This document shows positions 32,289 to 41,049 of a stretch of DNA of 64,000 bases, in pieces; the first letter of the stretch is position 1, and every line of letters begins with the position of its first letter. Origin of the DNA: Paucilactobacillus oligofermentans DSM 15707 = LMG 22743 (GTDB lineage Bacteria; Bacillota; Bacilli; Lactobacillales; Lactobacillaceae); assembly GCF_001434315.1 (NCBI RefSeq), contig NZ_AZFE01000031.1, positions 147,861-211,860 on the forward strand, read 5' to 3'. Position numbers and translations under genes: made by a program. Below the pieces are notes generated by a model. It saw only the letters and a program-made list of their open reading frames with translations. It searched no databases and was not told where the DNA came from.

Positions 32289-32684
32289 TTAAAATGTTAC
32301 GCCACTCACCAAAATAATATTCGAGAACGGACTCATTTCCCCCGTACGAACAAATGCTTTAGCATCCACTAAATCATGCTTCATTTGTTCATGTGGGATA
32401 AATGAAATCTTAATTTCTGGAAATAAATTTTGAATTGCCGTTAGTTGTTGGGGATTATTGGTCCGGATTTCGTTGGCTAAAATGATTTCTTGGACTTCTA
32501 ACTCCGTAATAATATTGCTAACAACATCGATAAAACTTGGTAGATCTCGGGTGACTGCCAAGTCAATCTTTTCGGTTGTTGCTGGGACAGGCATCCCCGC
32601 ATCCCCAACAGCAAGCGTATCAAAATGACCCATTTGGCTAATTACTCGTGATAAATCTGAATTAATAACTGTTGTTTTCTTCAT
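32289..32684 (-). CDS. rbsD: D-ribose pyranase
   Basis: This 131-residue enzyme interconverts the pyranose and furanose forms of ribose so that ribokinase can use it. [22 protein letters not shown] and GDAGMPVP (residues about 28-35) with the catalytic His in MGHFD match RbsD; the end [18 protein letters not shown] is also typical. A longer frame reaches 26 codons upstream, but AAAGGAG stands before the chosen ATG and the length matches the family exactly. Confidence 0.94.
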   Translation of the reverse strand: MKKTTVINSDLSRVISQMGHFDTLAVGDAGMPVPATTEKIDLAVTRDLPSFIDVVSNIITELEVQEIILANEIRTNNPQQLTAIQNLFPEIKISFIPHEQMKHDLVDAKAFVRTGEMSPFSNIILVSGVTF

Positions 32685-32709
32685 AACTAATTTCTCCTTT
32701 GTAATTTCA

Positions 32710-32761
32710 TAAAACGTTTTACTCTTTAAATGAAAGCAGATTATTTTAGTAACCGCTTTCA
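32710..32761 (-). promoter_or_regulatory. internal RbsR-like operator and cre site
   Basis: Between rpiA and rbsD lie a perfect palindrome TAAAACGTTTTA (32710-32721), as expected for a LacI-family operator, and TGAAAGCGGTTACT (32748-32761, reverse strand), which differs from the cre consensus TGWAANCGNTNWCA at one position. A secondary promoter for the transporter genes may sit here. Confidence 0.6.
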
Positions 32762-32789
32762 AATTGATGTAAGATAAAAAGTTCTTTAT

Positions 32790-33470
32790 CTATTTTTCTA
32801 AGACTTTCGGTCCATTTTGCGTACCCACAATCACCTTGTCACAGATATTCAAGAATAGTCCATGTTCAACTACACCGACAATACTGTCTAAGATTTGTGC
32901 TAGCGCAAATGGATCTTCGATTTTTTGAAGATGTAAGTCGATGATATAGTTACTTTCATCAGTCATGACATGTTGTTTATTTTCATCAAATCTAAACGTA
33001 GGAGCATATCCCAACTTGTCAAGTTTTTCCAAAACATGCGTCGAACCAAATGGAATTACTTCTAATGGTAATGGGAATACACCTAATTGATGAACTAACT
33101 TACTTTCATCAACAATCCACATATTCTTGTCAGAATTAATGGCCACAATTTTTTCCCATAGATGAGCGGCTCCACCACCTTTGATCCCTTGAAAATCATC
33201 ACTAATTTCATCGGCACCATCAATCGTTAAGTCAATCCGATCAACATCATCTAAATTTTTAACTTCAATTCCAAGATTAGCGGCTTGATTAGCGGTGAAC
33301 TTTGAAGTTGCAACTGCTGTAATGTGCAATCCTTCTTCAGCCACGCGCTTACCTAATGCATCAACCATATATCTGATCGTTGATCCTGAACCTAGTCCAA
33401 CAATCATGCCATCTTCAATATACTTAACTGCTTCATTACCAACTAATTGTTTCAGTTCGTTTTGTTCCAT
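32790..33470 (-). CDS. rpiA: ribose-5-phosphate isomerase A
   Basis: This 226-residue enzyme interconverts ribose-5-phosphate and ribulose-5-phosphate. Motifs are [15 protein letters not shown] (about 25-39), [11 protein letters not shown] (about 81-91), and [15 protein letters not shown], which carry the phosphate-binding and catalytic residues. It lies inside the ribose operon between rbsK and rbsD, linking ribose uptake directly to the pentose phosphate pathway. GGAGG precedes the ATG. Confidence 0.95.
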   Translation of the reverse strand: MEQNELKQLVGNEAVKYIEDGMIVGLGSGSTIRYMVDALGKRVAEEGLHITAVATSKFTANQAANLGIEVKNLDDVDRIDLTIDGADEISDDFQGIKGGGAAHLWEKIVAINSDKNMWIVDESKLVHQLGVFPLPLEVIPFGSTHVLEKLDKLGYAPTFRFDENKQHVMTDESNYIIDLHLQKIEDPFALAQILDSIVGVVEHGLFLNICDKVIVGTQNGPKVLEK

Positions 33471-33488
33471 TATTAAGCCTCCAATTGG

Positions 33489-34409
33489 TTACTTACTTGC
33501 TGCTTCAATTTCAGCTTTCGTTGGAATTGATGGCATTGCGCCTAATCGTTGAACGGTGATTGAGCTTGCACGTTGAGCAAAAGTTAAAGCTTCCTTGATA
33601 TTACTCAAGTCGGTCTTTAATTGTGAGCTAAGTGCTCCAATAAATGTATCGCCAGCTGCGGTAGTATCAATTGCTTTTACCTTAAATGCAGGAACAAAAT
33701 CATGACGACCATCTTCAGTTGAGTAAAAAGCCCCTTTACTACCAACTGTGATAATCAAGTTTTTAACGCCCATCTTTTCAAATGCAGCAGCGTTAGCCAT
33801 CATCGATGCTTCATCAGTCACTTCAATACCAGTTAAACTAGCACTTTCAGTTTCATTAGGAACCACAATATCTGATAATTCTAATAATTCTGGTAACATT
33901 TCTGACGCTGGGGCTGGATTTAAAATCGTCATTGCGCCGGCTTCTTTGGCTAATTTAAAAGCTTCAATTGCTGCAAGTTGTGGCGTTTCAAATTGCGTTA
34001 CCACAAAATCTGCATGCTTAATTTGTTCGGCACCATTATGCACTTCAGTAGCAGTTACTTTTTGGTTAGCACCACCGTAAACTAAAATACTATTTTGACC
34101 GTTTTCATCTAAGAAAATATAAGCTGAACCAGTTCCAGAACCGGAGTCAACATTAATCCCAGAAGTATCAACTTGATCATCTTTTAATGACTCAATCATA
34201 AACTTACCAGCATCGTCATTACCAACTTGGCCAATAAAACTAGTTTCAGCTCCAGCACGAGCAGCCGCAACAGCTTGGTTCGCACCTTTTCCACCAGCAG
34301 CGCTACTACGATCATTCATTTGTAAAGTTTCGCCTGGTTGTGGCACACGTTTAATTCTCAAAATTGTATCTACATTCAAACTACCCAAGATAACTACTTT
34401 ATTAGCCAT
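33489..34409 (-). CDS. rbsK: ribokinase
   Basis: This 306-residue PfkB-family kinase phosphorylates ribose at O5. The substrate motif AAGGKGANQAVAAARAG (about residues 37-53) and the ATP/anion motif DTTAAGDTFIGAL with its catalytic Asp (about residues 248-260) are complete. The start is at MANKVVILG; the frame two codons longer begins at TTG without a better ribosome binding site. It is the first structural gene after rbsR and has its own predicted promoter at 34475-34503. Confidence 0.94.
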   Translation of the reverse strand: MANKVVILGSLNVDTILRIKRVPQPGETLQMNDRSSAAGGKGANQAVAAARAGAETSFIGQVGNDDAGKFMIESLKDDQVDTSGINVDSGSGTGSAYIFLDENGQNSILVYGGANQKVTATEVHNGAEQIKHADFVVTQFETPQLAAIEAFKLAKEAGAMTILNPAPASEMLPELLELSDIVVPNETESASLTGIEVTDEASMMANAAAFEKMGVKNLIITVGSKGAFYSTEDGRHDFVPAFKVKAIDTTAAGDTFIGALSSQLKTDLSNIKEALTFAQRASSITVQRLGAMPSIPTKAEIEAASK

Positions 34410-34447
34410 AATCAAATCTCTCTTTCTGTGATTAACCCATTTTTAAG

Positions 34448-34503
34448 TAAAACCTTTTACTATTCTTCTACCATATTTTATCACGCCGTGAAAGCCTTTT
34501 CAA
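34448..34503 (-). promoter_or_regulatory. promoter of rbsK with cre and operator-like sites
   Basis: On the reverse strand TTGAAA (34498-34503) and TAAAAT (34475-34480) are spaced by 17 bases. A cre-like TGAAAAGGCTTTCA (34489-34502) overlaps the -35 box. Downstream, TAAAAGGTTTTA (34448-34459) matches the palindrome found between rpiA and rbsD with one change, placing it in the early transcribed region where a LacI-type repressor would act. Confidence 0.6.
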
Positions 34504-34506
34504 GAA

Positions 34507-35511
34507 CTATTTTCTAATTCTTTGTGTACTCTCTCGAACTACTAGTTCCACCGGTAAGTTAACGGTTTGTTTTTTTACCTTAGGATTATTAATGCGATTA
34601 AGTAACACTTCAGCCGACTTTTTACCCATTTCAACAATTGGTTGCTTAATAGTGGTTAATTTAGGTGAGATATACTCACCCCATTCAATGCCATCATACC
34701 CAATTAATGAAAAGTCTTCTGGAATTTTAAGATTACGTTCCCACAAGCCACGATAAACCCCAACTGCCATTTCATCATTAATAGTAAAAATGGCAGTAAC
34801 TCCTGATAAATTAACTAAGTCAGCCACGGCTTCATAGCCACCTTTTTTTGTCATTGGGGCTTCAATTTGAAAAATTTCTGTCTTGTTTTTAAGGCAACTA
34901 TCTTTAAAGCCTTCCAATCGACGACGTAGATTGTTTGTTAAATCATCTGAAATCATCATTGCAATTTTTTGATGACCCAAATCAATTAAATGTTGCGCAG
35001 CTAATTGACCACCATAATAATCATCAGTCTCTACCGTATCGCCGGTTTCCACTGTATTTTCATCAATTAACAAATACTGAATATTATTTGGCTTTAAAAT
35101 TTCATCAATTACTTCTGAGGTACTAGCCGAACTAGCAATAATCAATCCACTCACTGATCGTTCAACTAACTTTTCAATATAGTATTTTTCTAATTCTGCA
35201 TCATGATTCGAGCTAAAAATGATTGGAATGAATTGATTCTCACGGGCAATGGCTTGAATTCCCTTAATCAATTCGCTAAAGAATGGATTCCCAACGTTAG
35301 GCACTAATACACCAATGGTTTGTGCAGATTTCATAATCAAGTTACGCGCATTAAAATCGGGAACATAATTCATTTCAACTTTTAAATTAAGGACTCGTTT
35401 CCGGGTGTCTGAACTAAATCGATCACCTTTACCATTTAAAATTTGTGACACGGTGGTTACCGATGTCCCCGCCGCCTGAGCTAAATCATTAATTGTTACT
35501 TTTCGTACCAT
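34507..35511 (-). CDS. rbsR: ribose operon repressor, LacI family
   Basis: This protein of about 334 residues has an N-terminal LacI helix-turn-helix (VTINDLAQAAGTSVTTVSQILNGKG region; key part AGTSVTTVSQILN) followed by a periplasmic-binding-protein-like effector domain with TIGVLVPNVGNPFFSELIKG. The domain plan and position upstream of rbsK make it RbsR, which releases DNA when ribose is present. The start is the ATG for MVRKVTIND; a GTG three codons earlier overlaps the ribosome binding site. Confidence 0.9.
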   Translation of the reverse strand: MVRKVTINDLAQAAGTSVTTVSQILNGKGDRFSSDTRKRVLNLKVEMNYVPDFNARNLIMKSAQTIGVLVPNVGNPFFSELIKGIQAIARENQFIPIIFSSNHDAELEKYYIEKLVERSVSGLIIASSASTSEVIDEILKPNNIQYLLIDENTVETGDTVETDDYYGGQLAAQHLIDLGHQKIAMMISDDLTNNLRRRLEGFKDSCLKNKTEIFQIEAPMTKKGGYEAVADLVNLSGVTAIFTINDEMAVGVYRGLWERNLKIPEDFSLIGYDGIEWGEYISPKLTTIKQPIVEMGKKSAEVLLNRINNPKVKKQTVNLPVELVVRESTQRIRK

Positions 35512-35645
35512 ATATGCCACTTCCCAATAAATATTTATGTTTACAGCGTATCTGGAGCTTCATTTTCGCTTAATTAATATCTATCTTACTATATAAGTTT
35601 TAAAATGTGCACTATTTCCTAAAACCATTTACTAAATTATAATGC

Positions 35646-35692
35646 AAAAAAACCAGCTACATTTTCTTGAAATAAGAAGTTGCATCTGGTTT
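35646..35692 (-). terminator. terminator after cyclophilin gene
   Basis: AAACCAGATGCAACTTCTT pairs with AAGAAAATGTAGCTGGTTT with a small mismatch, followed on the reverse strand by TTTTGC. Confidence 0.8.
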
Positions 35693-35696
35693 TTAA

Positions 35697-36281
35697 TTAT
35701 TTAGAGATTTCAACAGTTTCCATAACAACATCTTTTAATGGCTTGTCAGATGCATCACGATCAACTGATTCAATTTTATTAATCACGTCTTGACCATCAA
35801 TTACTTGACCAAAAACAGTATGACGGAAATCTAACCATGGAGTTCCACCGTTCATGTATGGTTTGATAATTTCTTCTGGATATCCAGCTTCTTTCATTTG
35901 AACATCAGATCCTGGTTGAACATTCTTATTTGAAACGATAAAGAATTGGCTACCATTAGTATTAGGACCAGCATTGGCCATTGATAGGGCACCATTAAGG
36001 TTAAATAATTCACGTGAAAATTCATCTTCAAATGAGCTACCAAAGGCACTTTCGCCACCCATACCAGTTCCAGTAGGATCACCACCTTGAATCATAAAAT
36101 CAGAAATTACACGATGGAAAATAACCCCATCATAGTAACCTGATTCTGCTAATTTAGTGAAGTTTTCAACCGTTTTAGGTGCTTGTTCAGGGAATAATTG
36201 AACCGTAATATCACCCAAGTTAGTTTTGATAGTTGCTTTTGGTCCCTTAGCATTTGCTAAGTCAAGTTGAGGTAAAGTCAT
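35697..36281 (-). CDS. peptidyl-prolyl cis-trans isomerase (cyclophilin type)
   Basis: This 194-residue cytosolic enzyme catalyses proline isomerisation during folding. Cyclophilin motifs are FHRVISDFMIQGGDPTGTGMGG (catalytic Arg in FHRV and the QGGDP segment), FSRELFNLNGALSMANAGPNTNGSQFFI (with the NGSQFFI block) and FGQVIDGQDVINKI. There is no signal peptide. The start follows AAGGAGA. The insertion GSDVQMKEAGYPEEIIKPYMNGG before the last motif is a usual feature of the bacterial members. Confidence 0.94.
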   Translation of the reverse strand: MTLPQLDLANAKGPKATIKTNLGDITVQLFPEQAPKTVENFTKLAESGYYDGVIFHRVISDFMIQGGDPTGTGMGGESAFGSSFEDEFSRELFNLNGALSMANAGPNTNGSQFFIVSNKNVQPGSDVQMKEAGYPEEIIKPYMNGGTPWLDFRHTVFGQVIDGQDVINKIESVDRDASDKPLKDVVMETVEISK

Positions 36282-36355
36282 TTGAAATCTCCTTAATAAT
36301 TACATTTTAAATATCGAAGTCTATTATATCTGATTATACCTTGACTTGAAACTAA

Positions 36356-37504
36356 TTAATTCAAGTGATCAGACTTTTTTTGATATCGACTAATAATTGA
36401 TGTGGCTGCATCTGGTTTCGATAAGACTGATGTTCTTGAAAAACGTTGTGACAATCGTTCTTTAGCCTCTTGTTTCATGATGACCCGCAATTTATTGCTA
36501 ACCGCTTTCCAGCGTTTTCGCGTATCTTCATCTGTTGCAAAAACTGCACTTAAAATGATTTTTAAATTGGCTGGCCAATTAGCAGCTAGCTCACCCAAAT
36601 TATCAACATTAGCTGCTTTAATGACTGCAAATACTGAATCCAAAAATTCACCTTTAGTGGCTTCATCCAAGCTTTCTAACCATTTAGCAATCGACACTTG
36701 GGTATATTGTGAAAAAGTCGACGTGGTTGCGGTTAATATAAATTCATTTCCGCGTGTTTGCCAAGAATGCGGATCATGTTGATTAAAGCCAAAGGCATCT
36801 GATTTAACCACTTTGTAATTGGTATCTGGTTCAAGTAGTAATCCAATTACAGAAGATTCTGGAATAATTTTACGAATTTGTTTTAGGTTTGTTGCCGGAA
36901 TCTGATCATTTAACCCGGGGCCATCAATACTATATGCCGCCACAACAGACTTTTGATCATTAATTTGACTATGAACCAAGGTATAAATCGCTAAATTTCC
37001 CCCTTTAGAGTGACCGCCTAAATAGTAATTGCCTGGTGCAACTTGTTGCCTTTTTTTATAATATTTTAATGCTGCGACTTGAGAAGGAATTTTAGTCATA
37101 AAAGTCATGTTAAAATCTTCTTTCCAATCTGTTAGTGTCGCAGTTGTTCCTCGATATGAAATAAATCTGGTCTCTTGATTTAATTCAAAAGTAACTGCAC
37201 TGAACTGTTCTTCAGCTTCAATATTCTTTGACTCCACCCAATCATGCCAACTAACCGAATTAAATCGTGCACTCCGTTTCATCGCATATAGCAATTCAGC
37301 ATTTTGTTGGGCCTTCCAAGTCGCTTCCACAGCAATTTGAATTTGTTGGGTACTCAAATCATCAATTTTTGTAACGCCTTCACGTTGCAGATAACCAAAA
37401 TCAAGGTACGCTAGTTGAGACAAAATCGTGGCATCAATATCATTTAGCTCACTATCTTCAAATGAATGCTCACCAAACTCGATTACATAATCAATCATGG
37501 TCAT
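36356..37504 (-). CDS. lipase-like alpha/beta hydrolase (Mbeg1/DUF2974-like)
   Basis: This 382-residue protein resembles the Mbeg1-like/DUF2974 family. It opens with IDATILSQLAYLDFG and contains FISYRGTTATLTDWKEDFNM, followed by the nucleophile elbow YLGGHSKGGNLAIY (about residues 165-178), which suggests a lipase-type serine hydrolase. The C-terminal 150 residues are helical and have no known motif. There is no signal peptide, so it acts inside the cell. The start ATG follows AAAGGTGA. Confidence 0.8.
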   Translation of the reverse strand: MTMIDYVIEFGEHSFEDSELNDIDATILSQLAYLDFGYLQREGVTKIDDLSTQQIQIAVEATWKAQQNAELLYAMKRSARFNSVSWHDWVESKNIEAEEQFSAVTFELNQETRFISYRGTTATLTDWKEDFNMTFMTKIPSQVAALKYYKKRQQVAPGNYYLGGHSKGGNLAIYTLVHSQINDQKSVVAAYSIDGPGLNDQIPATNLKQIRKIIPESSVIGLLLEPDTNYKVVKSDAFGFNQHDPHSWQTRGNEFILTATTSTFSQYTQVSIAKWLESLDEATKGEFLDSVFAVIKAANVDNLGELAANWPANLKIILSAVFATDEDTRKRWKAVSNKLRVIMKQEAKERLSQRFSRTSVLSKPDAATSIISRYQKKSDHLN

Positions 37505-37604
37505 GATCCGTCACCTTTCATTCGTACATATCTTTGTACTATTTAATTGAATTATATTACACGAACTATCGCAATTCAATTGAACGAAAGTTGTTTGAAC
37601 CTAA

Positions 37605-38549
37605 TTAATCGGTATACGTTTCGACCTTAGTTCCAGCATCATCGCCATAAACAATTTGTTGAACTTTTTTAGCGATTTTGGCAATCTTAGGAAAACCACT
37701 GAAGCCAGTTTGACTATGTCCATGTGTCATAATGACTAAAATATATTTTTGCCCATTTGGCATCGTAACAATTGCGGCATCATTATTAGTATCATCTAAA
37801 AAGCCCACTTTATCGGTTACTGTAGTTCCTTTATCAGCTTCAGCAACCCCAGTCGGAATTCCAGTTCGATAGATTTGTTTACCCATTAATTTTAGAATTT
37901 TAGCTTGATCACTCGCATTAGTAAATGAACCCGTCCCTTCTGCCAAGTCCTGTAGCAATAATTGCAAACTATAACTTGTCGTTTGCGCGGAAACACCGTC
38001 TTGGAAAACTGGTGAATACCAACCTTGTTTAGTAATAAAAGCGTTCAGTTTATCCATTCCATAGCTAGCTAATTGCTCTTCTGCGTAATCATTTTCACTG
38101 TTAACAATCATCCGGTAAAACCCATCTTCATTGGTCGTGTTCCACGTAAAATTACCATTTAATTTTTGTTCCATTAAGTAAGCGGTAATGAACAACTTAT
38201 AGGTGCTCGCTGCCGTTTGGGCAGTATGCGCATTTGATTCAACTTCTAATTCACCTTTTTGATAAACATCCGCATACTTGCTTTTAGCGGCGGTACTTCC
38301 ACTTGTTGCTCCCAAATTGTAGAAGCTAACACTCACAGTGCCATCATCTGTGACCGTTTTTAAATAGTTAGTCAAATTTTCTTTAATAATTTTTTGCCGT
38401 TTGGCAACTTCAGTATTTTTTTGTTTGGTCTCATCACTAGTTGTTTGTGCATTGGTCGTATGCACATAGGTATAGCCAGCAATGACAATTAACCCAAGAC
38501 CAACTAGCATTATGATAAGTTTTATAAATTTCCGCTCTGTCTTTTTCAT
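37605..38549 (-). CDS. exported class A beta-lactamase-fold serine hydrolase
   Basis: This protein of about 314 residues has an N-terminal membrane anchor (KLIIMLVGLGLIVIAGYTYV) and an extracellular domain of the class A beta-lactamase/PBP type. The active-site motifs are STYK (SxxK), SEN in NSENDYAEEQL (SxN), and KVG in TDKVGFLDD at the KTG position. The last deviates from KTG, so true beta-lactamase activity is doubtful; a cell-wall peptidase role is possible. Start at MKKTERKF; no clear ribosome binding site precedes it, which weakens the exact start. Confidence 0.82.
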   Translation of the reverse strand: MKKTERKFIKLIIMLVGLGLIVIAGYTYVHTTNAQTTSDETKQKNTEVAKRQKIIKENLTNYLKTVTDDGTVSVSFYNLGATSGSTAAKSKYADVYQKGELEVESNAHTAQTAASTYKLFITAYLMEQKLNGNFTWNTTNEDGFYRMIVNSENDYAEEQLASYGMDKLNAFITKQGWYSPVFQDGVSAQTTSYSLQLLLQDLAEGTGSFTNASDQAKILKLMGKQIYRTGIPTGVAEADKGTTVTDKVGFLDDTNNDAAIVTMPNGQKYILVIMTHGHSQTGFSGFPKIAKIAKKVQQIVYGDDAGTKVETYTD

Positions 38550-38587
38550 AACGCATATCGTATCAAAGATAATATGGATTAATCGGT

Positions 38588-38630
38588 ACAAAAAAACCAT
38601 AATTTCAGGAAGAAATTATGACTTTTTTAT
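38588..38630. terminator. bidirectional hairpin terminator
   Basis: CATAATTTC and GAAATTATG form a stem with T runs on both strands (TTTTTTTG on the reverse strand). It lies about 80 bases after the glycosylase gene. Confidence 0.65.
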
Positions 38631-38712
38631 GGTTATCTGTATATCACAAGCGTTGATCATATACATAATAATCTTTTTAGTGTATAAGTATGGAAACTTT
38701 GGGTTATTCAGT

Positions 38713-39297
38713 TTATTTATTTAAAATCATTGCCACGCGCTCTTTTAAATCTGGGACAACCGATTCTTCATACCACGGATTCTTCTTCAACCAGCGATAA
38801 TTAAGTGGTGACGGATGAACAATTGGAAAGAAGTATGGTAAATACTTTTGATAGTCTTTAACCGTTTGAGTTAATGTATCTTTAGAATTTAGCTCTAAAT
38901 AATAGCGTTGTGCATAATTACCTACCAAAATGGTTAATTCAATATTTGGCATTAAGTCTAGTAATGGTTGATGCCATTTTTCAGCAAAGCCTTTACGCGG
39001 TGGTAAATCACCACTCTTACCTTTACCGGGATAGTAAAAATCTAGTGGGATAACCGCAATTTTACCGGAATGATAAAATACATCATCCGACACTCCCATC
39101 CAATCACGTAATCTCACACCACTGGCATCGTTCCAAAAAATTTTAGTGTCTTGTGCTTTTCGCCCTGGTGCTTGTCCAATAATATTAATTCGGGCATTTT
39201 CGCCCGCATAGTATAACGGTTCAATTCCTTGTTCAGTAAAGGGTTGATTCTGTTCATCCTGTTTAATATTTTCAAATATTTGATCAAATTGATTCAT
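38713..39297 (-). CDS. uracil-DNA glycosylase-family protein
   Basis: This 194-residue protein has the uracil-DNA glycosylase superfamily fold. The first motif is INIIGQAPGRKAQDT (about residues 33-47), resembling the GEAPG loop of family 4/5 enzymes, and the last is VHPSPLNYRWLKKNPW (HPSP motif). The middle motif ILVGNYAQRYYL fits the usual position. It may excise uracil from DNA or belong to a non-catalytic branch. It starts behind AAGGAG and follows the upstream gene by 11 bases, so they are co-transcribed. Confidence 0.85.
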   Translation of the reverse strand: MNQFDQIFENIKQDEQNQPFTEQGIEPLYYAGENARINIIGQAPGRKAQDTKIFWNDASGVRLRDWMGVSDDVFYHSGKIAVIPLDFYYPGKGKSGDLPPRKGFAEKWHQPLLDLMPNIELTILVGNYAQRYYLELNSKDTLTQTVKDYQKYLPYFFPIVHPSPLNYRWLKKNPWYEESVVPDLKERVAMILNK

Positions 39298-39308
39298 AAT
39301 TAGACTCC

Positions 39309-39926
39309 TTACAATTGATACTCTGCTAAAACAGCTTGATAAAGTGGTAATAGTTCCTTGATTGCTTTAGAAACTTCAGTCTGATAATCAAAGCTATCGG
39401 CTATCGGAAATTGCCATATTTTACCAATCATAACGGTTTCGTCATCACGCTGTTTTAAATAATCAGCTAACTTTGGATGTAGTTTAAATTCATCATCAGT
39501 ATTATGCCAAACAAAATAATCTGGTTTATTAACACTGGCACTCCATTTCGATAAGCCAGATTGCAGCGCAGCTTGATATTCAGTTTCAGTGATTGATCGC
39601 GTTTCACTCTTATAATTTTGATACATCAAATATACTTGTAGTTGTTGGCGATTCACTAAGATTCCAATACATGGATTCACATCACCTATTCGATAACAGG
39701 TCCAAAAATGATCCCGAATCTTCCAGCCATTCGTCCAGCTTTCAATCTTGGGCTTGCCTAAGTCTAAACTCAATGCCGTTTGTAGATTAACCGTTTTCCA
39801 GTCATTCCAAACTTGTTTGTATTGTAATTTAATTTCATCAATTTCGTTCGATGTTAACTCTTGTTTCAGAACTTTGAATGAAAAAACATCACGTTGAAAA
39901 ATTAATGGCCATTGATTAATCTTCAA
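39309..39926 (-). CDS. conserved hypothetical protein (HI_0552-like)
   Basis: This protein of about 205 residues is soluble and mixed alpha/beta, with no signal or membrane segment. The pattern FQRDVFSFKVLKQEL, KLQYKQVWNDWKTVNL, TCYRIGDVNPCIGILVNR and VWHNTDDEFKLHP reminds me of the HI_0552 family, a conserved protein of unknown function; this match is from memory and only moderate. I start at TTG behind AGGTG; a GTG three codons earlier overlaps that site. It precedes the uracil-DNA glycosylase-like gene in one operon. Confidence 0.6.
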   Translation of the reverse strand: MKINQWPLIFQRDVFSFKVLKQELTSNEIDEIKLQYKQVWNDWKTVNLQTALSLDLGKPKIESWTNGWKIRDHFWTCYRIGDVNPCIGILVNRQQLQVYLMYQNYKSETRSITETEYQAALQSGLSKWSASVNKPDYFVWHNTDDEFKLHPKLADYLKQRDDETVMIGKIWQFPIADSFDYQTEVSKAIKELLPLYQAVLAEYQL

Positions 39927-40089
39927 TACTCTCACCTGATTTCGTTAATAGGAAAAGTATAACAAAAATTAATTAATAATTATAACTAACTCTGTCAATC
40001 CCCAATTTATCCCACAACCACCGCTTTATATTTTTTATATATTATTATAAAAAAAGCGTCATCTATAATGACATAGACCACAGAAAGGA

Positions 40090-40998
40090 GTGAACGTTAT
40101 TAAAAAATTAGTTATCATTTTAATGATGTTAAGTGGACTGATCATGATATTTTCAAAAAATAACCATGCCGATGGAAAGATTTATACCGGAATACCAAAT
40201 GCTAATGATGATTACTATCAACCATTTAAGTTTGATATTAAAAAGTTACAGTTTAGTTTAAAAAGTCAGGTAGTCCCTTATGGTGATATTTGGATTCGAG
40301 ATGTAGCACCCGTTGCGACAAGCAGGTTAGTTAAATTCAAATATTCACCTGACTATTTACCCAACCGTCAAAGTCATAAAATCGATGCTGAATTTAGGAA
40401 GTGGTTAGATAGTAACCAATTTAACTACACTACTTCAAACATCGTTTTAGATGGTGGTAATTTTATTTACAATGGTGAAGATACCGTCATTATGACTACT
40501 AAAGTTTTATCTGAAAATCCAAAATATACAAAAGCCGACCTTATCGATGAACTAAAGTCAGTTCTACAGGTATCAAAAATAATTTTAATTAATCCAGAAC
40601 CGGGTGATGTTCTAGGTCACGCAGATGGACAAGTTCATTTTATTCAGCCGAACGTATTATTCATGGGCAATTTTGAAGGGAACATTGCGGTTAAAAAACA
40701 AATTAAAGTCGCTATGCCACAAGTAAAAATTCTTGATTTAATTTCTAATTATCAAGAGTCGGGACAATATGACGAACAAATCCCATCTGCCAAAGGTTTG
40801 TATATTAATATGATGGAAACAAAACATGCTATTTATGTACCTCAATATGGATTGAGACAAGATAAAGATGCCCTCAAACTTGTCCGTCAATATACTGATA
40901 AGCAGATACATCCAGTTAACGTAAGTAAACTATCAACTTTAGGTGGTTCCGTTAATTGTTTAACCTGGTATTGTCCGAAAGAATTATTGCCTAAATAA
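40090..40998 (+). CDS. exported agmatine/peptidylarginine deiminase-like protein
   Basis: This protein of about 300 residues has a signal-type N terminus (LVIILMMLSGLIMIF) and then a pentein-fold domain of the agmatine deiminase/bacterial peptidylarginine deiminase type. Motifs: WIRDVAPV (usual WxRDxGP), LDGGNFIYNG, LGHADGQVHFI (catalytic His and Asp), and GGSVNCLTWYC with the catalytic Cys near the C terminus. The ORF starts at GTG, but that codon lies within AAAGGAG itself; an ATT codon at 40099 has ideal spacing and may be the real start. Most agmatine deiminases are cytosolic, so an exported form is unusual. Confidence 0.78.
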   Translation: MNVIKKLVIILMMLSGLIMIFSKNNHADGKIYTGIPNANDDYYQPFKFDIKKLQFSLKSQVVPYGDIWIRDVAPVATSRLVKFKYSPDYLPNRQSHKIDAEFRKWLDSNQFNYTTSNIVLDGGNFIYNGEDTVIMTTKVLSENPKYTKADLIDELKSVLQVSKIILINPEPGDVLGHADGQVHFIQPNVLFMGNFEGNIAVKKQIKVAMPQVKILDLISNYQESGQYDEQIPSAKGLYINMMETKHAIYVPQYGLRQDKDALKLVRQYTDKQIHPVNVSKLSTLGGSVNCLTWYCPKELLPK

Positions 40999-41049
40999 AA
41001 AAACGATTGTTAACTCAATTTATGAGCTATGCAATCGTCTTTAGTTATG

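Noticed and set aside
41003-41045. Hairpin AACGATTG/CAATCGT after the deiminase gene as a terminator.
   Set aside because: The stem is short, the loop is long, and the T run is weak (CTTTAGTT), so I did not list it.
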